Position numbers and translations under genes: made by a program
The notes under the pieces: model-generated
Databases searched by the model: none
Seen by the model: the letters and a program-made list of their open reading frames with translations, nothing else
What the model was told of the DNA's origin: nothing
In this document: positions 50,377-58,448 of the stretch, in pieces
Layout: each line of letters begins with the position of its first letter
Position numbering within the stretch: the stretch's first letter is position 1
Origin: Halorubrum sodomense
Lineage (GTDB): Archaea > Halobacteriota > Halobacteria > Halobacteriales > Haloferacaceae
Assembly (NCBI RefSeq): GCF_900111935.1
Contig: NZ_FOYN01000003.1
Location: 1-64,000 of the forward strand
Direction: 5' to 3'
Length of the DNA stretch: 64,000 nt

Positions 50377-52758
50377 GTGACCGACTCGCCCCCGTGGGCC
50401 GACCTCTTCGGCCATCCCGAACCCTACCCGGAGCAGGCCGACGGTATCGACGCCGCCGTCGACGCCGCCGCGGACGGCGGCTTCCTCGCGCTCGAGGGCG
50501 CCTGCGGGACGGGAAAGACGATGCTCGCGCTCACCGCCGGGCTCGACCGCGTCCGCGATCCGGAGTCCGACTTCGAGCGCGTCTTCGTCCTCACCAGCGT
50601 CAAACAGCAGCTGCGCCAGTTCGAGACGGACCTGCGGACGATAAACGACGACCTCCCGGGCGACTACGACCCCGTCTCCGGGCTCACCCTCGTCGGCAAG
50701 GCGGATGTCTGTCCGTACGCCCGGGAGAACCGGGGCGGGATCGACCGCGAGAACGTGTACGAACGCTGCGAGGGGCTCCGCGAGCGAACCCGGAACCTCG
50801 TCGGGGACGGCGGAGCGACGACGACCTCGAACCTCGTGAGCGAGGCGCGGAGCCAGCAGGTCGGCCTGATGGACTCGGGCGCCGCCACGGGCGCCGGGTC
50901 GGAGAACGGCGCTGACGGGTCCGGCGCCGCCGACTACCTCTCCGTCGACGGCGAGCCGACCCCGTACCGCCCCGACACCGAGGAGTACGACGACGTGGAG
51001 TTCTGCCCCTTTTACGCCGGCTTCCTCGACGACCTCCCGGACGACGGCGACCCCGCGGAGGCGGTCCCGTTCGACGTCACCGAACTCGGCCACGTCGACG
51101 CCGACGAGCTCGTCCGGCTCGCCGCCGGCCACGGCTCCTGTCCCCACTCGATCATGGGCGCGCTCGTGCCGGAGGTCGAGGTCGTCATCGGCAACTACTA
51201 CCACGCGTTCGACCCCGTGACGACGGGGACGTTCACCGGCGCGCTCTTAGACGACTCGACGTTCGTCGTCTGCGACGAGGCGCACATGCTCGAACCGCGC
51301 GTGCGCGACCTCGTGAGCGACGCGGTCGCGGACGCGAGCCTCCGCGACGCCGAGAACGAGCTCACCCGCGTCGTCCAGCCGCTCTCGTTCGAGAGCGCGG
51401 GCGCGGAGTCCGACGACGCCGCCCTCGTCCGCGGCGAACTCGAGGACGCGGACGTGACGATCGAGGAGATCGAGGCGGTGCGGGAGTTCTACGCCGACCT
51501 GCGCGGCGAGCTCGACCGCCGCGTGACCGCGCACCTCGACCGCGAGCGCCCCGACTGGCGGGCGTCGATCCGTGAGCTCGACGATACGGAGATCCCGCTC
51601 CGCGACCCCGAGGAGCCCGGCGAAGACGAGATCACCGCGTGGGCGGACGCGGAGGGGTACGGCGAGCGAGTCTGGGCGCGCGCCGAGCAGGTCGGCGCGG
51701 TCGTCAAGCGCGTCCTCGACTCGCTGGAGGACGAGGACAAACAGCGCGCGGCGCCCGGCGTCGGCCGCACCCTCAACGCCTGGTACCGCGAGGGGCACAC
51801 CGACTTCTTCCGGGCGATCGAGCTCGAACGCACCTTCGACGAGACCGAGCCGCCGGACTCGTGGCGGCGGGCGTACAACGCGCGGCTCGCGCTCCACAAC
51901 TGCCTCCCGAGCGAGCCGATCGGCGATCGCCTCGCGGAGTTCGGCGGCGGCGTCCTCATGAGCGCGACGCTGGAGCCGATGGACCTGTTCCGGGAGGTGA
52001 CCGGGCTCGACCACCTCGCCGAGCGCGGGCGCCCGGTCGTCGAGCGGACCTACGGCCTCTCGTTCCCCGCCGAGAACCGCGCGAGCCTCGCGGTCGACGC
52101 GCCGAAGTTCACCCACCAGAACCGCGGCGCGCCGGGCGAGGAGAACCCGACGCGGCTCGCGCACCTCGACGCGACGGCGGCGGTCGCGCGCCGCGAGGGG
52201 AACGTCCTCGTGGGGACCCCGAGCTACGCGGAGGCGACGTGGATGGCTGAGGCGCTCTCGGAGCGCCTCCAGAAGCCGGTCCTCTTGGACGAGTCATCGG
52301 GCGACCGCGAGACGGAGTCGCTGAAGGACGACTTCTTCGCCGGCGACGGGAAGGTGCTGGTGACGAGTCTCCGCGGAACCCTCACGGAGGGCGTCGACTA
52401 CCGGGGCGACCGGCTCTCGGCGGCCGTCGTCTGCGGCGTCCCGATCATCAACACGGCGCGGCCCCAGACGCGGGCGGTGATCACCGCCTACGACCGCCGG
52501 TTCGAGTCGGGCTTCGAGACGGCGCTCACCGTCCCCGCCGTGCGGAAGGCCCGCCAGGCCGTCGGTCGCGTCATCCGCGGTCCGGACGAGCGCGGCGTCC
52601 GCGTGCTGCTCGACGCCCGTTACGCGCGCGACTCGTGGAACGGCGTTCGAGAGTACCTGCCCGAACACGAGCGCGAGGAGTACCAGCCCGTGAGCCCGGA
52701 CATGCTGGAGGTCGCGCTCGACCGGTTCGAGTCGACGACGCCGGCGGCGAGCGAGTGA
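50377..52758 (+). CDS. XPD/Rad3-type Fe-S DNA helicase
   Basis: A 793-residue SF2 helicase reading from GTG 50377. Walker A GACGTGKT is at residues 41-48; DEAH is at about 300-303 in VVCDEAHML. Between them lie four Fe-S cysteines, at about C112, C131, C210 and C255 (VCPYA, RCEG, FCPFY, SCPHS), as in XPD/DinG/Rad3. The Arch-type region follows. Late motifs include LTEGVDYRGDRLSAAVV and ARQAVGRVIRGPDERG. It acts 5'-3' in DNA repair by family knowledge. A TATA-like gtttaaatc is found about 30 bases upstream. Confidence 0.95.
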   Translation: MTDSPPWADLFGHPEPYPEQADGIDAAVDAAADGGFLALEGACGTGKTMLALTAGLDRVRDPESDFERVFVLTSVKQQLRQFETDLRTINDDLPGDYDPVSGLTLVGKADVCPYARENRGGIDRENVYERCEGLRERTRNLVGDGGATTTSNLVSEARSQQVGLMDSGAATGAGSENGADGSGAADYLSVDGEPTPYRPDTEEYDDVEFCPFYAGFLDDLPDDGDPAEAVPFDVTELGHVDADELVRLAAGHGSCPHSIMGALVPEVEVVIGNYYHAFDPVTTGTFTGALLDDSTFVVCDEAHMLEPRVRDLVSDAVADASLRDAENELTRVVQPLSFESAGAESDDAALVRGELEDADVTIEEIEAVREFYADLRGELDRRVTAHLDRERPDWRASIRELDDTEIPLRDPEEPGEDEITAWADAEGYGERVWARAEQVGAVVKRVLDSLEDEDKQRAAPGVGRTLNAWYREGHTDFFRAIELERTFDETEPPDSWRRAYNARLALHNCLPSEPIGDRLAEFGGGVLMSATLEPMDLFREVTGLDHLAERGRPVVERTYGLSFPAENRASLAVDAPKFTHQNRGAPGEENPTRLAHLDATAAVARREGNVLVGTPSYAEATWMAEALSERLQKPVLLDESSGDRETESLKDDFFAGDGKVLVTSLRGTLTEGVDYRGDRLSAAVVCGVPIINTARPQTRAVITAYDRRFESGFETALTVPAVRKARQAVGRVIRGPDERGVRVLLDARYARDSWNGVREYLPEHEREEYQPVSPDMLEVALDRFESTTPAASE

Positions 52759-52845
52759 CGCGGGCGCGCCGTCCCGAGCGATAACGTCTCGTTATCCGCC
52801 GGTAGGCCGCTCGTAACTATGTCGTCACGGGGGGGTATCTGTGGT

Positions 52846-52998
52846 ATGTCCCCCGTCCACCGGACCGAACGGTACCACCTCGTCTGCCGTGAGTGCCCGC
52901 TTGAACGCCTGTACGACGCCGAGGCCGACGCGGACGCGGTCCGGCGCACCCACGTCGACGAGACCGGGCACCGCGTCGCCGTCGACCGGATCGCGTGA
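52846..52998 (+). CDS. 50-residue zinc-finger-like protein
   Basis: ATG 52846 to TGA 52998 encodes MSPVHRTERYHLVCRECP followed by a charged helix and ending with RRTHVDETGHRVAVDRIA. The C14-x2-C17 and H36-x5-H42 spacing resembles a C2H2 zinc finger, one of the many tiny haloarchaeal zinc-finger proteins. An in-frame ATG at 52819 would add nine residues. Codon bias is strongly haloarchaeal. It lies between the helicase and the M24 gene. Confidence 0.65.
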   Translation: MSPVHRTERYHLVCRECPLERLYDAEADADAVRRTHVDETGHRVAVDRIA

Positions 52999-53022
52999 AG
53001 CGGGCGGTTCCGTGCGACCCGC

Positions 53023-54198
53023 TCAGACGACGTTCGACTCGATGTCGCGCGGGAAGTTGGTGAGCCGCTCCGTCCCCGACTCGGTGATCGCCACCGTGTC
53101 GGAGTGGCGGTAGCCGTACTCGTCGGTGTAGATCCCGGGCTCGATGGTGTACACGTGGCCAGGCGCCATCACGGCGTCGTCGCCGTCGTAGCGCTCGCCC
53201 CAGCCGCGGTCGATGTACGGCGGCTCGTGGGCGCCGAGACCGATGTTGTGGCCGACGTGGTGTTGCGCGAGGTCGGTCACCCCCTGCTCCTCGAAGTACT
53301 CCCAGACGACCGCGTCGACCTCGTCGACCGGAACGCCCGGGCCGAGGGCGTCAATGGCGAGCGTCTGCGCCTCCAGCATGAGCTCGAAGTAGTGCGCCTG
53401 CTCGTCGGAGTAGTCGCCGACGAACATCGTCCGCTCTAACTCCGAGCGGTAGCCGTCGACGTTCGCGCTCGCACCGGTGACCAGCACGTCGCCCTCAGAG
53501 AGCCGCTCGTTCGGGGTGTGTCCGTGGGGGAGCGCGGTCTCCTCGCCGGAGATGTAGCCCGCGTGGACCGGCCCGTCGCCGCGGACGCGGACGCTGTAGG
53601 CGTCACCGAGCGCGTCGAGCATGGCGCGGGAGGCCTCGGTCGACGCGCGCTGCGAGACGGTCGCCGGGTGCGCGCCCGGCTCGGAGAAATCGGCGAGGTA
53701 GCGGTGCCCGAGGTTGGCCCACTTGGCCGACTCGCGGATCAGGTCCACCTCCGCGTCGGACTTCGCCCAGCGCATCCGGTCGACCCACGACTGCGTCTCG
53801 ACGTCGAGGAACTCGGAGAACGCGGGCCCTTCGTACCCCATCACGCCCGGCGGCCCGTCGGCGTCGGCGGCGATCGCGTCGGCGCCGAGGCCGTTCAGCA
53901 TCTCGACGGCGACCGAGACCGGCTCGCCGCCGGGGTAATCGAAGTAGTCGCGGACGGCGTCGATCCGCGGGTTCGGAGAGACGCGTTCGACCTCCAACCG
54001 CGGGACGGTTATCTCGACGCGGTCGGCGGTGACCGCGAGTACGACCGGGCGCTCCGTCTGGATGTGGTGGAAGCCGGTGAGGTACTCTATCGCCGTCGCT
54101 CCGACCCACGTCGCGGCGTCGGCGTCCCTGTCTGCGAGTCGGTCCTGGACCGCTGCGAGCCGGTCCGCGAAGGCCGACTCGGGGAGTCGCGTGGCCAT
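53023..54198 (-). CDS. M24-family (pita-bread fold) protein, creatinase-like
   Basis: A 391-residue protein annotated by habit as Xaa-Pro aminopeptidase. The N-terminal domain (1-160) and the C-terminal pita-bread domain are present, with HHVGHNIGLGAHEPPYIDRG (His) and YTIEPGIYTDEYGYRHSD. However, metal positions are altered: the first Asp of IDAGxx is Gly (VTGASANVDGY), the second Asp is Glu (SELERTMF), and the last Glu is Ser (YRHSDTV). That pattern matches non-metal relatives such as creatinase or ectoine hydrolase, so peptidase activity is doubtful. It sits in a convergent arrangement with the zinc-finger gene. Confidence 0.87.
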   Translation of the reverse strand: MATRLPESAFADRLAAVQDRLADRDADAATWVGATAIEYLTGFHHIQTERPVVLAVTADRVEITVPRLEVERVSPNPRIDAVRDYFDYPGGEPVSVAVEMLNGLGADAIAADADGPPGVMGYEGPAFSEFLDVETQSWVDRMRWAKSDAEVDLIRESAKWANLGHRYLADFSEPGAHPATVSQRASTEASRAMLDALGDAYSVRVRGDGPVHAGYISGEETALPHGHTPNERLSEGDVLVTGASANVDGYRSELERTMFVGDYSDEQAHYFELMLEAQTLAIDALGPGVPVDEVDAVVWEYFEEQGVTDLAQHHVGHNIGLGAHEPPYIDRGWGERYDGDDAVMAPGHVYTIEPGIYTDEYGYRHSDTVAITESGTERLTNFPRDIESNVV

Positions 54199-54270
54199 GG
54201 CTCAGGATACGCGAACGCGGGGATAAACGGTCGGGTAGCGGAACGCCGGAGGCGTTTCGCCCGTCTCGAC

Positions 54271-54882
54271 TCAGTCCTCGCGGCGGGCGAACGCGAGGTT
54301 GCCGGAGACGTTCTTGATGTAGGCGGTCACGGTCTCCCCCTCCTGTGCGCCGGGAACGAAGATGGTGTACTCGCCGCGCTCGGCGACGCCGTCGCCCTTG
54401 CGGCCGGTGCCGACGATTTCGAGCTCGTACGTGGTGCCCGACTCGACGGCCTCCTCCTGCCGCTGGGTGTTCGAGGTGTTCTGCTTCGCCACCGGGCGGA
54501 ACGCCCCGCACGCCTCACAGCGGAGCATCGGCGTCCGGTTCTCGGTCTCCAGCCGGGTGTCGGGGAGGCCGCACTCCGAGCAGGTGACGAACGACTCGAT
54601 GTACGAGTCGATCGCGGCCTGGAAGTCGCGCTCGCGGAAGTTCCCGCTGTAGCGCGCGCGGCCGTCCTCGTACTGGCCCGCGGTACCGAGCTCCTGTTGG
54701 ATCTTCGAGTGGACGTGTTCGGGATCGCGGCTCAGCGCGTCGGCGATCGCGGAGAGGTTCGTCAGACGGGTGAACGCCCCGTCTTTCTGCCACTCTGGGT
54801 CGGGCACCGACAGTCGCTCGTCGGAGCCGCCCAGATCCGGTACCTCATCCATCGCGCGGTCGAGGCTCGATTCGTAATCCAT
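54271..54882 (-). CDS. Translation initiation factor aIF2 subunit beta, with TRAM domain
   Basis: A 203-residue aIF2-beta, part of the trimer that delivers initiator Met-tRNA to the small subunit. The eIF5/eIF2-beta fold is at about 25-110 (TRLTNLSAIADALSRDPEHVHSKIQQELGTAGQYEDGRARYSGNF), then a zinc ribbon CSECGLPDTRL ... LRCEACGAF. A TRAM domain follows (about 145-203, SGTTYELEIVGTGRKGDGVAERGEYTIFVP ... NLAFARRED). The TRAM addition is a haloarchaeal trait. The initiator tRNA gene is 121 bases upstream on the same strand. Confidence 0.95.
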   Translation of the reverse strand: MDYESSLDRAMDEVPDLGGSDERLSVPDPEWQKDGAFTRLTNLSAIADALSRDPEHVHSKIQQELGTAGQYEDGRARYSGNFRERDFQAAIDSYIESFVTCSECGLPDTRLETENRTPMLRCEACGAFRPVAKQNTSNTQRQEEAVESGTTYELEIVGTGRKGDGVAERGEYTIFVPGAQEGETVTAYIKNVSGNLAFARRED

Positions 54883-55003
54883 ACGCGAGGGAACGACAGC
54901 GCGACGGAAATCGCTTCCGGGTTCGGTGGCGGCGGCTCTGGAAGGCGGAGACCGTGTTAGGAAGGTAGCAGTCGGCCGGATGTTGGTCGCCTTCGAAAGA
55001 AAA

Positions 55004-55078
55004 TAGCGGGAGGTAGATTTGAACTACCGATCTCCGGGTTATGAGCCCGGCGGAATCTCCTGGCTATCCCATCCCGCT
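55004..55078 (-). tRNA. Initiator tRNA-Met (anticodon CAU)
   Basis: A 75-base tRNA on the minus strand, with acceptor stem agcggga/tcccgct (55078 to 55072 and 55011 to 55005), discriminator A and no encoded CCA. The anticodon stem is ccggg/cccgg around the loop ctcataa, which carries CAU. Three G-C pairs next to the loop and the A1-U72 pair are the archaeal initiator features. No intron is present, which also fits the initiator rather than the elongator tRNA. A TATA-like cccttaaca lies 25-31 bases upstream (plus 55102-55109). Confidence 0.95.
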
Positions 55079-55101
55079 ATCGTAGCACAATCGCGTGCGA
55101 C

Positions 55102-55109
55102 TGTTAAGG
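55102..55109 (-). promoter_or_regulatory. TATA-like box of the initiator tRNA gene
   Basis: ccttaaca on the minus strand, centred about 27 bases before the tRNA 5' end at 55078. Confidence 0.6.
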
Positions 55110-55184
55110 GTTCTGATCCCGCCGCCGGTATGCGATTCGTCCACGCGTCGGCGGCGGTCGCGGTCTCCCGTGCCGACGTTCGAA

Positions 55185-55424
55185 TCACTCCCCGCTGGCG
55201 CCCTCGTCGCCTCCCGACCGCGCCGCGACAGCCTTGAGCCGGATCCGAAGCGCGAGGACGGCGATGGCACCGAAGCCGACGGTCACGGCGACGTCGGCGG
55301 GATCGCCCGAGAGCGCCCGCTGTGCGGTCAACCCCGCCATCAGCGCGAAGGCGAACGCCACCAGCCCCGCGATCGGAATCACGTACCCCTCGTCGAACGC
55401 CGACCCGCCGGACTCGTCGCTCAT
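55185..55424 (-). CDS. Small membrane protein, two helices
   Basis: A 79-residue protein, ATG at 55424 (MSDESGGSAFDEGYVIPIAGLV). Two hydrophobic helices (YVIPIAGLVAFAFALMAGLTA and DVAVTVGFGAIAVLALRIRLK) are linked by a short RALSGDPA loop, with an acidic N-terminus and a charged C-terminus. No family. Divergent from the acyl-CoA synthetase gene and upstream of the tRNA on the same strand. Confidence 0.7.
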   Translation of the reverse strand: MSDESGGSAFDEGYVIPIAGLVAFAFALMAGLTAQRALSGDPADVAVTVGFGAIAVLALRIRLKAVAARSGGDEGASGE

Positions 55425-55523
55425 TTCTACCTCCTCCGCGGGCGACCGGCAAAAGGGTCCCGCGACAGCCCCTCCCTTGCGTCGGCCGCAAACGATTTTA
55501 CCCATCATCGATAGTGATAGACG

Positions 55524-57140
55524 ATGTACAAGCCGCTGTTGACGACGGACTTTCTGGACCGGGCGCGGCGTCACTACGCCGACGAGGAGGCCGTCCTCGC
55601 CGTCGACGGGACGCGATACACGTACGCGGAGCTCGGTGAGCGCGCGGACCGCTTCTCGGCCGCGCTTCAGGAGCGCGGGATCGAGAAGGGCGACCGGGTC
55701 GCGGTGCTGGACCCGAACACGCATTACCACCTGGAGGCCGCCTACGGCGCGATGCAGCTCGGTGCGGTTCACACGCCGCTGAACTACCGGCTCACGCCGG
55801 ACGACTTCTCGTACATGCTCTCGGACGCGGGCGTCGACGCCATCTACGCCGACGCCGAGTACGCCCCGAACGTCGAGGCGATCCGCGACGAGGTGCCGAC
55901 CGAGACGTTCCTCACGAACGACGCGGACGCGGTCGCGGGCGACTGGGAGTCGTTCGACGCCGCGCTCGACGACGCGGACCCAGACGCCTACGAGCGCCCG
56001 GAGATGGACGAGGACGAGGTTATCACGATCAACTACACCTCCGGGACGACGGGCGACCCGAAGGGCGTCTGCCGGACCCACCGCGCCGAGACGCTCCACG
56101 CGTACCTGATCTCGATCCACCAGGAGATCACCGACGACGACGTGTACCTCTGGACGCTGCCGATGTTCCACGTCAACGGGTGGGGACACATCTACGCGAT
56201 CACGGGGGCGGGGGCCCGGCACGTCTGTACCCGCGGGGTCGACGTCGCGGAGACGTTCGACAGGATCCGCGGCGAGGACGTGTCGTACTTCTGTGCGGCG
56301 CCGACCGTCCTCAACATGCTCGGCGATCACCACGCCGAACACGGGGGCGAAACGACCGGCGACAACGACGTGCGGGTCGCCACCGCGGGTGCGGCGCCGC
56401 CGGAGGCGACGATCCGCACCGTCGAAGAAGAGTTCGGCTGGGACCTCAAACACGTGTACGGCGCGACCGAGACGGGGCCGCTGATCACCACCTCCGACGC
56501 GAAGCGCCACTACGAGGCGGGCGCGGACGACCGCTTCGCGGTGAAGAAGACGCAGGGGATCGGCTACCTCGGCACGGACGTGCGCGTCGTCGACGAGACC
56601 GGCGAGGACGTGGCCGCCGACGGCGAGACGATCGGCGAGATCGTCGTCCGCGGCAACCAGGTGATGGACCGCTACTGGAACAAGCCGGAGGCCACCGAAC
56701 AGGCGTTCTCGGAGCGGTTAGCGGGGTACTACCACATGGGCGACCTGGCCGTCGTCGACGAGGACGGGTTCGTCTCGATCCAGGACCGCAAGAAGGACAT
56801 CATCATCTCCGGCGGGGAGAACATCTCCTCGATCGAACTGGAGGACACCCTCTTCGAACACGACGCCGTCTCCGACGCCGCGGTCATCCCCGCCCCTGAC
56901 GAGCGCTGGGGCGAGACGCCGAAGGCGTTCGTCGTCCCCGAGAGCGGCGACCCGGACGACGCGGGCGCGACGCCCGAGGAGCTGAAGACGTTCGTCCGCG
57001 ACCGCGTCGCGGACTACAAGACGCCCGGCGAGGTGGAGTTCGTCGCGGAGCTCCCGACGACCGCCACCGGGAAGATCCAGAAGTACGAGCTGCGCGAGCG
57101 CGAGTGGGACGAGGAGGAGCGGATGGTCGGCGAGGGGTAG
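55524..57140 (+). CDS. Acyl-CoA synthetase, AMP-forming (ANL superfamily)
   Basis: A 538-residue adenylate-forming enzyme that activates a carboxylic acid with ATP and CoA. P-loop-like TINYTSGTTGDPKGVCRTH is near residue 170, the adenine region VYGATETGPLIT follows, then YHMGDLAVVDEDGFVSIQDR, KDIIISGGENISS, and the catalytic lysine in TTATGKIQKYELRE. Chain length preference cannot be read off the sequence; the medium/long-chain group is the closest by pattern. A TATA-like gattttacc is about 30 bases upstream. Confidence 0.94.
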   Translation: MYKPLLTTDFLDRARRHYADEEAVLAVDGTRYTYAELGERADRFSAALQERGIEKGDRVAVLDPNTHYHLEAAYGAMQLGAVHTPLNYRLTPDDFSYMLSDAGVDAIYADAEYAPNVEAIRDEVPTETFLTNDADAVAGDWESFDAALDDADPDAYERPEMDEDEVITINYTSGTTGDPKGVCRTHRAETLHAYLISIHQEITDDDVYLWTLPMFHVNGWGHIYAITGAGARHVCTRGVDVAETFDRIRGEDVSYFCAAPTVLNMLGDHHAEHGGETTGDNDVRVATAGAAPPEATIRTVEEEFGWDLKHVYGATETGPLITTSDAKRHYEAGADDRFAVKKTQGIGYLGTDVRVVDETGEDVAADGETIGEIVVRGNQVMDRYWNKPEATEQAFSERLAGYYHMGDLAVVDEDGFVSIQDRKKDIIISGGENISSIELEDTLFEHDAVSDAAVIPAPDERWGETPKAFVVPESGDPDDAGATPEELKTFVRDRVADYKTPGEVEFVAELPTTATGKIQKYELREREWDEEERMVGEG

Positions 57141-57176
57141 CGGCGCTTCGCGCCGTCGCGGCGCGTTCGGAACCGG

Positions 57177-57539
57177 TCAGGCCTCGCCGTCGTCGGTTTC
57201 GGCTGCGTCGTCCGCCTCGACGCCCTCGTTCCCTTCGCTGCCGGCGTCGCTCAGGCGGTCCGTGTCGATGCTGACCCCCGGCGGCGTCACCACGAGGAAG
57301 CCGCGGAAGTGTATCAGCTCGCCGTCCATGTCCTTCACGTCGCGCGCGAAGGGGGCGGCGAGCTCGTTGAGGTCGCCCTCGATCGACAGCACCAGCGTGT
57401 TCCCGTAGTCGACGCTGCGGACCCACTCCTCCGGGTCGGTCGTGCCGTCCAAGACGCCGAGAACGACGTCGCCGGCCGACGCGAACGCCTCGTCCATCTT
57501 CGCCTCGGCGTCCCGCAGGTCGAGGTCCCAGTCGCTCAT
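57177..57539 (-). CDS. DUF5779-like haloarchaeal protein
   Basis: A 120-residue protein (MSDWDLDLRDAEAKMDEAFASAGDVVLGVLDGTTD). The core is an alpha/beta unit with VLGVLDGTTDPEEWV, NTLVLSIEGDLNELAAPFARDVKDM and LIHFRGFLVVTPPGVSIDTDRL. The acidic tail is low complexity. It corresponds, from memory, to DUF5779, with no known function. Convergent with the synthetase gene. Confidence 0.7.
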   Translation of the reverse strand: MSDWDLDLRDAEAKMDEAFASAGDVVLGVLDGTTDPEEWVRSVDYGNTLVLSIEGDLNELAAPFARDVKDMDGELIHFRGFLVVTPPGVSIDTDRLSDAGSEGNEGVEADDAAETDDGEA

Positions 57540-57670
57540 ACGAGGGGGTCGACGGGCGGCGGCAAAAGGGTTCGGGAGCGACGCCGTCGCCGGCGCGCCG
57601 GTCGGCGCCTCCGTCGATCCGGTCGTCGGTTCACGGTGCGGTTAAGTGCGTTCCCGACCGATCGCCGGAC

Positions 57671-58357
57671 ATGGAACGCACGCGGCGGTCCCTGCTCGCG
57701 GCCGGAGCGACGGTCGGCGTCGTCGGCGTCGCCGGCTGTCTCGGCGGGGGAGGCGGAAGCGGAACCAACCTGGACCTGAGCGGCGTCGAGCTCGACACCG
57801 GCGAGTACGACTGCGACCTGACGGAGCCGTCGGACCCGGAGCTCGACTACCGGCCGACCCTCGGTGACCCCGAGTCGGACGTGGTCGTTCGGGCGTTCGA
57901 GGACTTCACCTGCGGGCACTGCGCGAGCTACAAGCTCAATCACTTCCCGACGATCCGCGCGGAGTACATCGACCCCGGCGCGATCCGGTACGAACACTGG
58001 GACTTCCCGCTCCCGGTCAACGAGCGCTGGGCGGTCCCGGTCGCCAGCGCGGCCCGCGGCGTCGGCGCCCGCAACGGCGACGAGGCGTTCTTCGAGTTCG
58101 CCACGGCCGCCTACGAGTCGCAGGGGAGCTACAGCGGCGAGGCGATCGGTGCCGCCGCGGAGGCCGCAGGCGCGGACCCCTGTGCGGCGATGTCGGACGC
58201 GCGGTACGCGGCGTACGGGGAGGCGTCGGCGGACGACAAGTCCGAGGGCCTGTCGATGGGCGTTCAGGGGACGCCGACCATCTTCGTGAACGGGAGCCCC
58301 GTCGAGGGCGGCTACGGCGCCGAGACGATCGCGGCGGCGATCGAATCCGAGCTCTGA
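57671..58357 (+). CDS. DsbA-like thioredoxin-fold lipoprotein
   Basis: A 228-residue protein with a twin-arginine lipoprotein signal (RTRRSLLAAGATVGVVGVAGCLG) and a Gly/Ser linker. The DsbA/thioredoxin domain has the active site FEDFTCGHCASYKL (CGHC) and the cis-Pro loop VQGTPTIFVNGSPVEGG. An extra Cys pair (YDCDL and DPCAAM) is present. It probably acts in disulphide formation or isomerisation at the outer face. It is immediately followed, in the same direction, by an MFS transporter gene. Confidence 0.92.
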   Translation: MERTRRSLLAAGATVGVVGVAGCLGGGGGSGTNLDLSGVELDTGEYDCDLTEPSDPELDYRPTLGDPESDVVVRAFEDFTCGHCASYKLNHFPTIRAEYIDPGAIRYEHWDFPLPVNERWAVPVASAARGVGARNGDEAFFEFATAAYESQGSYSGEAIGAAAEAAGADPCAAMSDARYAAYGEASADDKSEGLSMGVQGTPTIFVNGSPVEGGYGAETIAAAIESEL

Positions 58358-58448
58358 GACGCGGCGAACGTGGTCGCGACCGGCGCGGGCCCGGGTGGAT
58401 CGTCCCGGAGCGTCGATCTTTTGCCCGTTCGGCGCGTTTTATAAGTAG

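Noticed and set aside
53023-54198. A true Xaa-Pro aminopeptidase
   Set aside because: Key metal ligands are replaced; see the creatinase-like finding.
54994-55095. Intron-containing elongator tRNA-Met
   Set aside because: The anticodon loop is uninterrupted, and the stem G-C pairs and A1-U72 mark the initiator form.
58437-58445. ttttataag as the promoter box of the MFS gene
   Set aside because: Only 4-12 bases before the ATG, too close for the archaeal TATA spacing of about 25.
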